From contig VXAA01000605.1 in assembly GCA_013399115.1 (NCBI GenBank), positions 98,790-162,789 of the forward strand: DNA of 64,000 nucleotides. Reading direction: 5' to 3'. The DNA comes from Anseranas semipalmata (Eukaryota; Chordata; Aves; Anseriformes; Anseranatidae). Shown piece after piece: positions 1 through 12,180 of the stretch (position 1 is the first letter of the stretch; every line of letters starts with the position of its first letter). The notes under the pieces were generated by a model. The model had not been told where the DNA came from and did not search any database. It saw nothing but the letters and a program-made list of their open reading frames with translations. The position numbers were made by a program, and so were the translations under genes.

Positions 1-645
1 GAAAAGAAAAGAAAAGAAAAGAAAAGAAAAGAAAAGAAAAGAAAAGAAAAGAAAAGAAAAGAAAAGAAAAGAAAAGAAAAGAAAAGAAAAGAAAAGAAAA
101 GAAAAGAAAAGAAAAGAAAAGAAAAGAAAAGAAAAGAAAAGAAAAGAAAAGAAAAGAAAAGAAAAGAAAAGAAAAGAAAAGAAAAGAAAAGAAAAGAAAA
201 GAAAAGAAAAGAAAAGAAAAGAAAAGAAAAGAAAAGAAAAGAAAAGAAAAGAAAAGAAAAGAAAAGAAAAGAAAAGAAAAGAAAAGAAAAGAAAAGAAAA
301 GAAAAGAAAAGAAAAGAAAAGAAAAGAAAAGAAAAGAAAAGAAAAGAAAAGAAAAGAAAAGAAAAGAAAAGAAAAGAAAAGAAAAGAAAAGAAAAGAAAA
401 GAAAAGAAAAGAAAAGAAAAGAAAAGAAAAGAAAAGAAAAGAAAAGAAAAGAAAAGAAAAGAAAAGAAAAGAAAAGAAAAGAAAAGAAAAGAAAAGAAAA
501 GAAAAGAAAAGAAAAGAAAAGAAAAGAAAAGAAAAGAAAAGAAAAGAAAAGAAAAGAAAAGAAAAGAAAAGAAAAGAAAAGAAAAGAAAAGAAAAGAAAA
601 GAAAAGAAAAGAAAAGAAAAGAAAAGAAAAGAAAAGAAAAGAAAA
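1..645. repeat. Perfect (GAAAA)n microsatellite, 129 units
   Basis: The first 645 bases are an uninterrupted head-to-tail array of the pentamer GAAAA, 129 copies with no mismatch. The array begins at the first base of the window, so its true left end is outside. The right end breaks at 646 (gagaatac). It is all purine on the plus strand. The complete absence of interruptions over this length implies either recent expansion or an idealised consensus in the assembly. No gene overlaps it. Confidence 0.99.
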
Positions 646-2811
646 GAGAATACAAAGCTTTCTGACACCTTTCAGGTCAAAAACTAAAATAAAAATAAAA
701 ATAAAATTAAAACAAAACAAAACAAAGAGAGCACAGGGATGTGCATTATTGAGATTGAGGCCTCTCAGTCTGCCGAACCAGTGGCTATATAAAGATCTTC
801 TGCAGCTCATTTGTATGTACTTCTCTGGTTAACCTTCCCCAGGCCATGGCTAGATAGGGAAAAAATAGGCAAGTGCAAGGAAAAGACCCTTTAATTAGCC
901 ACTGCCCTCTGCAAATGGGGTCACCAAAGTGATGAGCTTACTCAGCATCCACCAGTAAAATCCTTTGGTAAGAAGTCAAGTCATAAACACACACCAGGCT
1001 CCCTCCTCCCTTCTTTGAGTTTCTAGCCGCAACCACATCTCTCCCACAGGGACAGCAACCTCCAGGAGTGCTGTCCTGGCAGGGTCAGCCCTGAGTCACC
1101 CTCAAGCCTGCAGGTCTTTGGGACAGCCTTAGCATTGGATACAGGGAATAACAATAGACAAGGAGAGACGTTCACACTGCCCATGTCTCTGCTAGGGAGT
1201 AAGCTGGTAGAGTGAAGGAGCTGGGGCTGAGAACCCAGCATTCACACATCAGCATCAACCTCTCCCAGTAAGACCACCCACTGTCCTTCTGGGGCAGCCA
1301 TTCCTTCCAACCTTGTCCTAACACACACAAATACAAGCAATATAGCAGGGGGTGACTGAATGACCCCAAAGTACCTCATTAACTCTTTTCCTTATGAACT
1401 TTGCTTCTTTCCTCCCACCAGGAAATCAAAGCCCAAGGTCTGGTTATGCAGAAAAATCTTTTCAATTCATTTTTTTCTATGGGAGAAGTGGGAATGAGCA
1501 TTGGGAAGGAAGTTTATTTGCTGCATATTGTCGTACCCCCTCTGCTTAGTGTGGAGTATTTTGTGCGTGAAGGAGAGTGGAAAGCAGCACTTGGCTTTGG
1601 TTGTGAGGTAAGCATCTCCCAGCAAGCAGCAGACACTCCTGGCACGTCTTTTTGGATTCTCTAAGTAAAGAATAAACTTGTGACAATGCTTTACACAAGT
1701 TTTCTAACTTCTCTCCTTCATTTCAGTCATTTCATTAGGTATCAGCACTGCATTCTTATGGTGACCATTATCTGCAGGCAGTTACCGGTTGCGGCAGGTT
1801 TGCAAAACACCAAGGGTTTGGAGCACTTAGCCTGAAAATGTGAAACTTGAGTCCTGCATGTCCTCAGTCTGGAGGGACTGAACTCAATATTCTCATCTCC
1901 CAGAAGAGTGTCCAAACCACCAGGCCATATGGAGAGTGCATATCGCCCATGCACTTAAGGATGCAAGCTATACAGGGGATAGTATGTGCAAAATGCATAT
2001 ACCTGAAATATGCAAAGTGGAGATTACTTATTGAAAAACCTACTAATGAGGTCCCTCCATGGAGGGAGGAGTTCTGCTCACAGCTTTGGTAGTATTTCCT
2101 CATTAACTGTTTAATAACAAATGTACATTTGTGCCTGATATTGAGACTTAGTCAGTTTTTAGTAGGCCAGAGGGTCACACTTCTCTGAATACAGTGCCTT
2201 TATCTGGCCCCATATTTCGTGCATCCCAGCTGCTTAGTTTCAACAGAAAAGACAAACAACGCTTTTCCAAGGCAATGTGATGATGATATTGTTCTCCAAA
2301 GCAGAGGAGCCATGATTCACATGTCCTCAAGATGAGGAGTATATAAAGCCAAGCACTTCCTCTACTTGAGCAAATGCTCTAGTCATTTGGGACGCCATGT
2401 AGAAGGTGGGTACCAGCTTCTGTTTTGCCTGCTAAACACTGTCTTAGAGGCTGAGACTAGGCATCTAGCCACTCATTTACTAGTCTCTAAAATATGGCAT
2501 GGTTTCAGGGTCAACCAGCTGAGATTGGAGTGCTCCTGAGCACACATGGAAGCTCATTTCTGAGCATACCAGGAGACGCAATACAAAGTAAATCACAGAA
2601 GAATAAACAGTCGGAGCTGAAAGACACTGCCCCACGTGGTACTGACCACCACCACCAGCAAGAAGGACAGCTAAAATGTACCTTTATTTCTCACAGTAAC
2701 TCTCAAAGTATGTAGCAATTTTCTGGTAATTCTCAGTTAACACAGCACAGGGTGGCTGTCGGGACAGATAGTGAACCCCGCACAGAAATGAAACGTATCA
2801 AAGGTAGAATT
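646..2811. other. Non-coding stretch, no gene recognised
   Basis: An A-rich patch (about 680-726, AAAAT and AAAAC units) follows the microsatellite and may be part of the same low-complexity block. Beyond that the sequence is unique-looking. It has only short open frames in several overlapping phases, with no recognisable protein, conserved motif or repeat family. Two TATATAAAG strings (786-794 and 2340-2348) are present but nothing downstream supports a promoter. Confidence 0.6.
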
Positions 2812-2984
2812 GAATAACACTGGGACAAGTTGCCCAGAGAGATTGTGTAGTCTCTCCTTGGAGATCTTCAAAAGCTGCCTGGACATGGTCCTGCGCAACC
2901 TGCTCTGGGTGTCCCTGCTTGAGCAGGGGGTTGGAGCAGATGCCCTCCAGCGGTCCCTTCCAACCTCAACCATTGTGTGATTCT
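2812..2984 (+). mobile_element. CR1 LINE 3' end fragment
   Basis: This is the typical CR1 tail in sense orientation: a 'gggacaagttgcccagagag' type segment, then a segment about a bird-typical 'cctgcttgagcagggggttgga' stretch, then 'ggtcccttccaacctcaacc' and the terminal 'tgtgattct' octamer-like end. It is 5'-truncated as most avian CR1 copies are, so it contains only non-coding 3' sequence and no reverse transcriptase. The body has several substitutions relative to the usual pattern, suggesting an old copy. Confidence 0.93.
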
Positions 2985-5177
2985 AGGACTTTGAAACAGG
3001 GATTGCAGATGGAAAGTGATACCAAAGAAGTTTGTGATTCACCTAAAACCAGTCTACACATGGAATTAAATGCATGCAGGTAGGTGGTAATTTCATTTTG
3101 AAAACAAGACTGAGAATCAAAAACACCAAAAAGAGACGCCATGCAGAAAAGCTGGGACTGTTCCAGATTAAACAGGAACAGCACTACTGGGGTCTGGACC
3201 TTGTTGCTGGACCTTGCTCAACAGTGACTGGAAAACACTTTGGGGTGGGACCCCACCTTCACCCCAGTGCTCCCTGAAGGAGGCCATCTCAGGTTTGCCA
3301 GGAGTGGTTTGAAACATGGTGGGGTGAGAGCAAGAGCCTGTGATGCCACAGCAGGTCCAGAGGGGAAGGAAGGGGCAGGAACTGCAGCATTACACAACTA
3401 CACTTTTTATATATCCACAGTGCCCAAACCACACCATCCTTTAAAAGAGGGTGACCTTCCAGGAGGAAGGTAAACAAAGGTACGGGCTTTAAAGGAAGCC
3501 AATTTACTTCACAAACATTTTCAAGCCTTAAAACCAGATCGTTCTACAGCCTTTGGGCAGAAGTTTGACTACTGCAAAACAGCAAAACAGCTGAAATGTG
3601 TTTCATTGAAAGTAAACAAAACCACAAACCTAAGCATTCAAAATAAATGCTGAGAGCATAAAATAAACCTTTGCCAATAATCCGGTGCCTGTTTAGATGA
3701 CAGTCTTGGGCTGCTTTCATTTTAAAGTGAAAGTTTTCACAATATACAGTGATATAATCCAAACACTGCAATAAGCTCTGCTTTAATTAGGAGCTTGGAG
3801 CTTCCGCATCCCAAAGGGGGAAAAAAAGGTCACGTTACACTTGAACAGAGGAGAGGAGCAGAGGAGGACTTCCTGGCCCAGGGAATTTGCTCTTTCTTAG
3901 CATGGGATGCACAGGCTGCATGTATAACCCTTCTTTCCTTCGAAATACCTTGGTGACTTGAATGGAAATGTCCTTCTTTCTTCCAAGGACACCATTTCCT
4001 TGTGCACAGTCTGATATTTCTGTGTTTTTCCTAGAAATCTCCCAGCTGCCTGCAGTATGCTTCTTCCCTGGGAATTACTCACCTCTAGGAGCAATACATC
4101 TGCCTTAACATCCAGCCTGAAAACTTTCAAGCCCTGTTCCTGTGCTCTTGCCCCAGACTTTCCTTTCCCTATTTTCCTCCTCTTGCAGCCACAGGCAATG
4201 TGCAAGGGCTCTGAGCTGCACTGGTGTTCCCCAGCAGACTGACCCTCTGCATGTGGGGTGAAAGACCTCCACACTGAAAGAGCTGAAAACAGGGGACAAC
4301 TTTAATTCCTTTACAGAGGGAAATAGGAAATCCACTGTGACTCATACTGCTTCTTGGGCATCTAATCCAGCTGTTACAAACTGCTCTGGAGCAAATGACC
4401 AAAGCCTTGACAAGAGCAGTCTCTGCACCCAGTGGACAATTACTATGCAGCTATAACCAATTTCCCTTCATATTCCCATTCCCTTCCCAGCCCCATCATC
4501 AGACAGAGAAACATGTTTACCCATTCCTCTTCACTCCCAAGGATGTCAAGGGTGACAGTGATTTCCTCCACACAAACTTTCCAGGTTCAAAATCTCTAAG
4601 GTTCAAAATGTGTTGTGGAAAGGTAAACAACAAAGCACATCCCACAGTATGTTCCTGGGCAGTTCAAAACAGTTGCTTAGAAATGTTTCTGAATTCTGTT
4701 ATTCAATTGCATTTATTGCAGAAATACAAAAAAAAAAAAAAGCCATGCACACTCCACTTTCCACAGGTTCTTATCCACAACTATTGGATCAGGCAACAGT
4801 CTCTTCAGGCATCTCACCCAATTCCCTTGTGTCTGGTATCTCAGAGTTGGGCAGCAGTCTATCCATTTTCCTCCATTCCCCCCCAGCAAGGTTTTCTCCC
4901 CTGTTGTACAAAAAGCTGTGCAAATACCCAACATTTGCAGAACATATGCAGCAACAAACCAGGACGCCCCACTGCAAGATCTCAGCAGCCCATAGAAGCT
5001 GTCTGCTGCCCCAGCATGCTCACACACTGACATGCCAAAGGCTTTCCCTATTACAGCTCCATCCATTGCAGCATCGGTCGCCCCACCACCAGCGAACACA
5101 CAGCTCCGACACCGAAAAGGCCCTGGGACAAGCAAGGCAGCTTCATAGCTTTTCCTCCTCTTTGCTCTTCCTTTCAG

Positions 5178-5211
5178 CCCTTTGATGAAGGTTAAGGAGC
5201 TAGAGGGAAAG
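5178..5211 (+). other. Possible 34-nt spliced exon (unproven)
   Basis: A long pyrimidine tract ending in a strong acceptor (ctcttcctttcag, ending 5177) is followed 34 bases later by a strong donor (AAAG|gtgagtatc, from 5212). One frame of the 34 bases is open, the other two contain stops. Nothing recognisable is encoded. It could be an exon of a long non-coding RNA, or simply two good splice-like strings falling close together by chance. Confidence 0.15.
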
Positions 5212-5940
5212 GTGAGTATCTCAGTGAAGGTGATGAATTACTGCTCAGGTGGGGGAAAGTTTCATGTTGTTTTTTTTTAAGATGATCAGCACCAATGGCA
5301 GCTGAAAGAAGGACTGAGAGGCAAATGTCATTTGAACAAACAACAGAGATACTAGTGGCTTACCTGTGAAAAAGAGATAGATAGCATTTCATTGAGCTGT
5401 AGGAATGGCACAGTAAAACAGAACTATCAGTTATGTGTCTGTGGGTCCTCTCTCAGGTCAGTCACCCTTTAAAAGGAAAAAACAAAGATTTTGATCAATG
5501 CACAAGAAAAATTTCATGATGTTTTGTTGTCACATTTTCAAAATGGGGGAATCTCCGCAGAGGCTGATAGGACAAAGACAAAACTTGCCTTTCTTCCAAC
5601 CCTCTGATTCGGTTTGACAGTGTAAAGGAAAAAAAAGAAAAAAAAAAGAAAAAAGAAAAACACAATAATGATTTTTAACTGATAAAGTCTGCATGCACAC
5701 TTATCCCTTTTCTTCTCTGAGAGACGTCACAGTGATTTTATGATGCTGCTAAGGAGAACCTTTGGCTTGTATTGGTTTGGAAACAAAAATTCTTTGCATA
5801 TCATAGTCATTAACTAGCCTGGCTAAGGATTACTCAATGTTAACCATGACCTACATGGATGGGAAGCAATTATCCCTTGATACTAAGAGCTTTTTCATTC
5901 AATAATGGAAAAAGTTATTTTTCAGCCCGGGCCACATTTG

Positions 5941-5970
5941 AAAATAAATAAATAAATAAATAAAAATAAA
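5941..5970. repeat. (AAAT)n simple repeat
   Basis: A short run of AAAT/TAAA units with one AAAAAT interruption. Low-complexity sequence without further meaning that I can see. Confidence 0.9.
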
Positions 5971-8900
5971 ACAACTCAAGCGTGTTTTCCAAACCAGCCT
6001 AAACGCAAAAATGAACATTTACCCTGAAAGCAATTTGTTTAAACTGATGCAACATCACTTCTCATAATATATTTGGATCTATTTCAACAATTGTTGGAGA
6101 AAAACAGCGAGCCTGCGAGCTCAGAGCGCCTGAGGGCTGCCGTGGCAAGCTTGCGCCATCCCATTGCTGTGCTCGGAGAGGGCTGTGTCATTGGTACGAG
6201 GTACAGCTGCGGTGCTGGGGCGCCGAGCACGCAGAATGGGCCTTGGCTACAGCCCTTGCTGCCCCCACCTCGGCGCAGATGTGCACCCTTCTCCCCTTGT
6301 AGTAAATGCTTGAGCCGCGGCCAGCAGCAGGGAGTTCCCCTCTTCAAGGGGAATCGTTCACAATGTCCCTCTGGTCTAGTTAAGAGAGCAAGGAGTCCAG
6401 GCTTTAAGTATCTCCATGTAAAAGATTAACACTACAAGAGCTCGGTTTGCAGAAATAGAAGTTTCAAACAAGAGTTTTAAGTAACGCATCAAGGTACAGT
6501 ATGAGGAAAGAGCTGCTACTCACGTCTTTCCAAAAAGTGCTTATTCATATCCTCATGCCAAACTGCCCAAAGCTCATCTCCTGGGGGTTTTAAAATCAGC
6601 ATTTTTTGCTCCACCAACAGAAAGTGATAAAAGTTTCCTATGATTTAAATATGTAATAAGAGCATAACACAGGGGATTTCTGGTAAGAAACTGTATTCTG
6701 CTTTCCATCTCAAACCACAGGATCTCATTCTGAGCTAAGGCCATCAGTAAGGCTGGCTGGATGGCAGGTGTCACCCGCCAGGGCTGGTGGGCAGGAGACC
6801 ACGGGGTCGCTCCTGCGAGGGGGCACGAGAGACACATGAGTACTCACTGCTGGGGCTGCAACCACAGGCAGGGTTGTAGAAGCGCTGCAGCTTGGTTTGT
6901 TGAACCAAGGATTTGAGTTAATTTCTAGCCAGGATCAAGAAAGGATTCTACCTAGATTAGAGGGGTTTTTTAGCCTGTATGTGAGGGGTTCTCAGCCTTG
7001 TGGGGAAGAACGGTTGAATCAGACCATGAGGAAGGATGCTGGGCTGTGGGAAGAGACATTGAGGGAGATATTTCTGAATCAGAAAGGAAATGAGTTGTGT
7101 TAGGAGGAAAGATTGAGGGTAAAGAGGTGGTGAGGGGAAAGCGCTCACGTGTGCAGCAAGCAGAGGGACAATGAGTGCATGGAAGCTCTGCCTCCTCTTT
7201 GGATTTCACACCCTGGCTTATGCAGCTACCTCCTAAGTGAGGTAGGCACAGCTAATAAAACATAAGGAGCACATCCCACTGCTGAGGTATTTTAGCTTCC
7301 CCAGATGAGATGAGTTGCTTAATCTGCTTTTTCCTTGTAATTTGACATTGTTTTTTAGCTCAGAATTGGTCATGAACTTGCAGAAACTTTGCCTGGAAAC
7401 CACAGGGAAAAGCACGAGAGTCTTGGCGAGGGATGGCACAGTTGCAAGGCATCTTCCCCGAGCTCCCCGAGCAGAGCCGCGCTCCTCTGGATGCACTGCT
7501 TGCACTGCAGAGAGCAGAGCAGTGACCTTTCTTCTGCAGCCTGGAACGGATGAGTTTGGGCTTGTTCACAGAGGGCTTGGGGGCACGAGGGAGGAAGGAT
7601 ATTTCATTCTGTTTACCATCGCCAAGAAATATCTTTCAATAAATGAGAAATCGTTATTTGTTTTGTATTGGACCAGATTGCATCCAGATTCTTCCTCTGT
7701 TGGAGTTTGGTTGTGTTTCCTTCCACTTGTATAACAATCCTGGCCCTGTCTCAGAGGGGTGGGTTTGCATTTTGGATGATTGCCTGATAAGCACTAGGAT
7801 GGGACCCCTCAGCAATTCCCCATGCAGTGCATGTAGCTAGTACCACAGGGCTGTTTTCCAGGGGGTGAAGCAGTGGGATAGGGAAAATACTACAGTTTTC
7901 GTGACACTTAATACACTGTGACTCAAAGACCACTGGGGTCTCATTTTGGCTTCACTTCCCCATTCAGCCCATAAACAATTTCTTGCCCCCTCCAGAAGTC
8001 AGGGGTGGGCAACACCATTTTGCACACAGCAGACTCACACTGTAGGTTGATTTTATCGAGTTAGAATTGAACAAAATACATCCCAATGCGAAGCCAAGGG
8101 TTTATTGTATTTATTGTTGTTGCTGAGGATTCTCCATGTGGGTCCTTTCTGCTGCTGTCCCACAGTTAAGAGAAATAATCATCCCCATTGTCCCTGATGC
8201 TGCTGCAAAGATTTGTAGGCAGCACTTGACTCCTTAAGGAAGCTGTCAGTGCCCTGAGGGCACCAGCAAGCATTACTGGCCCTGACCAAACTCCCTGGGG
8301 TCCTCCTTGACACCCAGAACACCCTGACAGAAGTCGGGGGATGGAGGCCAGGATGGAGGCTGCTACCCCGAAGTCATCCTGCTTAAGGGGACCGAGAGGT
8401 AGGAGCTGCCCTGGAGGAGGCACCCGGGAGAGCAGAGCCAGGCTGCATGCACGGTGGAGCAAAGGATGGTCTGGAAGCGTATCACCCGTGAGACACACAT
8501 ACCTGCTTCCCAGGTTCTTCATGGATCTCTATAAATGGCTTTTCGCAGCAAATGAGAGTAGGAGCCAGGGGGAAGGTAGCTGAAAAGAAAATTATAGAAG
8601 AGATTTGAAGACAATGTAAAAACACAACGAACTGTGCTTTTCTGATTACAAATGCAACATATAACAAAAATCCTCTCTTTGTTTCTCACTCTAGCAACTG
8701 GTCTTGTCATATAGGTAGTTTGTTAAAATCTAGTATCAGAGATAGGGTCAGGATCTGACCAATGGGAAATCACAGCCTCAAATTTGAAGCTCCTTAAGAT
8801 ACAAATCATGCCTGGGCAGAAAGTGGTGTTAAAATGCTCCTCAGCAACATGCTCCAGACAGCCTCATAAAGGTGACTGTGCCTACCTTAGGGGACATCAG

Positions 8901-10982
8901 CATGGATGGGAGGGTCACCTGCTGAGTTTGTGAGCTGTTATTATCCTGCTATTGATTTAGTAACTGCTAAGTAGAGTAGTGAAAAGAAGAGTGAGGTTCT
9001 GTTTGCCTCCCTCAGAGAGATGGACAAAACCTATTGCCTGTCCTTATAGCACCACAGGGATTTTTTTTCTTTTTCACAGTGGCAATGACTTTTTAAAAAT
9101 CTTTACAACTCTTAGAAAACACCCATGGTCCAGAGAACACTGATATTACCTAGCAAGGACTGAAATACAGACCTTTCAGCCAGCTCTCAGGCTGTACCAC
9201 CAGGTCATTTTGGATCTTTCTTACTCCTGCTAAAGCTTCTGAGTAAAATTTATCTTCTCCGTTTTTAATCCAAAGCCACAGCCTTTAGGAAAAACAATAT
9301 CTGGGCAAGCCAAGCTGAAAGCCTTTGCATGGAGCCCTGCTCGGAGCTAATGCGAAGGGAGATAGTGCAGCCGGCAATGCCATCTAGCTGCTGCACTGCC
9401 TCCGGGCGCTGCTCGCCATGGTGGTGAGCCCATCAGCCTGCGTAGTCCCTCCTAAAACAACTTCTGGTTATTATTCCTTCCGCTGGAAAACAGGCTTGTT
9501 TTCACTCGGGGCATGAGATAAAAGGCTGGTGTTTCTGCACCAGTCATGTTTTATTATACTTTCGATCCATTCTTGTTTTATTCATCCTGCTTCCCTCCTT
9601 TCTTCTGATTTTAATCAGATGTCGCTGTGATTGCCTCTGCTCTGGTCTTTCCACCAGTACTGGAAATAATCCCCCCTCCCTGCTTCTCCCTACCTTGATG
9701 TCTGCATGCCATCAGCCAGTTTTTCCCTCCCTTTGACCTTCTCACTAATAAATACAACTATTTGTTTCACAAAAGATATATGGGCATATATGCAGTAGTT
9801 TCAAACACCTTTAGAAAAATAAATGCCCGGATCCATTCCTCAGACCATCCAGATAGCCCTGGATTTCACAGAGAGCATATCTGCCCCAGTTGTCTTTATC
9901 TCCTCTCTGATGTCCCAGGAAGCTGCCAATAAGGAAAGAATTAGCTATCCAAAGTCTGATATTTCTCTGCCACTAATCAAAAAGAATATGTGAAATAACT
10001 TAGGCAATAAGCAAACCTTTTAATGTAAATGAGGACTGTTACTCATGAAGGTTTCAGTAATTCTAAAGAGGATTTCATTTTGAAAGTGTTCACCTCCCAG
10101 CAGACTCTGTAAGCCACAGAAGACCTCCTGAACGCTCACATCATCCATGGATCCAGGCGCTAAAGCCATCCAACACCTGTGCAAACAGAGCTAGTATTAC
10201 ACAGGCAGAGTGCCTTGCCATAACATCCACTGCGCTGGGCTTCGCGCAAAGGACACACATCTTTCCAAGGGGATCCAATGCAGCGGTGTTCAGTGATGAC
10301 AGTGTACCTGCCTGGTGAAACAATAACATAAAGTGATCTCATATAGGTCACAACAGCAGCAGAGGATGCCCAAATATCTGCCATGGTTCATTTGTCCTGA
10401 GGTACTCTGAGCTGCCAACAGTCTGGCCATGGGGGGAGATACTGTGTTCTGATTCATACGCGGCCAATGCGAAATATCTGTAACTCAGTTGGAGCTCATT
10501 AACCACTCATGACTCCTCTGCCTTTTCCAGGAATCGGACTATTCCTGCTTATTATGGCCAATGACCCCATGCGTCTGCCATGGTGCGGGAAATACAGCCA
10601 AACAGCCGGGGACTGCGTGAGGCAGGCAGAGAAGGACAGGCTGGGAGGAGGCGGACAGGCGATCCCTGGAGCGTCCCACGCTACACAGCATCAGTGGCTG
10701 GCTGCTCTCATTCTGCCTTGGGGGGAGCCCGCATCTATGGATTCATCCCTCCAGAACACGGCCAGGAGGAGGTGGTGGTGGTGTGATAAAAGAAGGAAAT
10801 AGATGGATGAGTTAATGGCAATGACAGCTCAACTGGAGCTTGTTAGAAACCAGGACAATGCATGATAAGCTGTTGCTAACACATTTATCAGTAAAGTGAA
10901 AGCCATATTTATTTGAAAAGGATGAATGCACATAATTACAGGCAAGCAGCACTCGGAAAGCAGCGCTGTGAACTGTGCTGTC

Positions 10983-11036
10983 CGAAACCCCTCTGTATTA
11001 CGAAACCCCTCTATATTATGAAACCCCTCTGCGTTA
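10983..11036. repeat. 18-bp tandem repeat, three copies
   Basis: Three adjacent 18-base units (10983-11000, 11001-11018, 11019-11036) share the core GAAACCCCTCT followed by an AT-rich tail ending in TTA. Copies 1 and 2 differ at one base; copy 3 differs at a few. The unit length is a multiple of three, but the region is not recognisably coding. Confidence 0.95.
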
Positions 11037-12052
11037 CAAACTGTTTGCTTTAATCTATTTCTTCAGTATGGATCCCAATAATTTGCTTCTGGGCAGAACA
11101 CAATCCCCCAGAAGGTATTCAGCCCTACCTTGAGCATACATCATTGCTTTTTTTGCAGTACAGGTGACAAAGCAAGGTGTCGGGCTGTGACCAAAGGTAG
11201 GGCTGGTGGCTCGACCTCTCACATTACAGTGAAAGCTTGATCCCTCACATTGTAAGATCCTATTTTCAACCACATATTACATTGCCAAACTATAACCATT
11301 TGGAATGAAATTTTCCATGCCAGGTATCTGCCTCAGGCTGAAGTTTTTGGAAAATGTCCACAAACTCAGCCGTTTCCAATAATGAGGGTAAGGAAAAATT
11401 CCTTGTTTTGTCCAAGTTAAAAAACAATTGTGACCTTTTCTTTGAAAAGCTCTGGCACCCCTCTTCCTTGGAGCAGGAACTTGTTAGGGGGGTGCCTTTC
11501 ATCAGAGATATCTCTTTTGCCCTTCTGAAAATCTGCCCAAATCTGGCTACATTTTAAGCCTTTGGAAAGCTGAATTTGCACATGCTCAGTGGATAACTAC
11601 GAGATTCCTTTCATTTTAACAATTGAACCCCTGAAGGTTTCATCCTCCCTGAGCAGGTTTCAACCTAAGGTCAATCAGGTCTTTCCACGCAATTTCAGCT
11701 GCAGACTTCCGCAGCCTACAACAGGGCCAGGCACCTGAAATGGGAGCCAGGAGTCTGTCTCTTCTGCACTCTCAATGATATTCATCGGGGTGAGACAACG
11801 TGGAGGAGAAAATTCCTGTATTCCAACACAGAAAGGACAAGCGCCAGACATGTGGGCGGTGATGAGGGAGGGAAAGACTCAGAAATCCTCCTGACAAGAC
11901 AAGCAGCAGGAGCAGGGACTCAGAGATGGCACATGGATGTAAATTTAGCAACAGCATGGGGTGGAGAGCAGGGTGGTGGGAGGAGGCAGAGGAACGTGGT
12001 GATTGTGGAGGCTGGGTGAGATGATGCAGGAGGAGAGAGGAAGGGGCTGGAG

Positions 12053-12180
12053 AATCATAGAATGGTTTGGGTTGGAAGGGACCTTTAGAGTTCATCTAGT
12101 CCAACCCCCCTGCCATGGGCAGGGACATCTCTCACTAGATCAGGATGCCCAATGCCCTATCCAACCTGGCCTTCAACACT
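12053..12180 (-). mobile_element. CR1 LINE 3' end fragment, antisense
   Basis: It begins with 'aatcatagaatggtttgggt', the reverse complement of the CR1 terminal octamer region. It continues through 'ttggaagggacct', 'agtccaacccccctgccatg' and 'ggcagggacatctctcacta' to 'cctggccttcaacact'. The element therefore lies on the minus strand with its 3' end at the left. Homology stops at about 12,180, so it is a short, 5'-truncated copy with no coding part. Confidence 0.97.

Larger units (their letters stand above)
2985..12052. other. 9 kb non-coding stretch, no gene recognised
   Basis: I see no exon of a known protein on either strand. Contents worth naming are a long chance-type open frame at 4395-5030, a possible short spliced exon at 5178-5211, an A/G-rich patch near 5625-5660, an (AAAT)n run at 5941-5970, a locally CpG-rich patch at about 6100-6350, and an 18-bp triplicate repeat at 10983-11036. 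These are listed separately. The remainder is unique-looking sequence with stops in all frames. Confidence 0.6.

Noticed and set aside
786..2348. TATATAAAG strings at 786-794 and 2340-2348 as promoters
   Set aside because: TATA-like words are common in AT-rich DNA and no exon, initiator or CpG island follows.
3897..4402. Cluster of minus-strand frames up to 125 codons
   Set aside because: Three overlapping frames on one strand with no similarity to a known protein and no splice support; chance.
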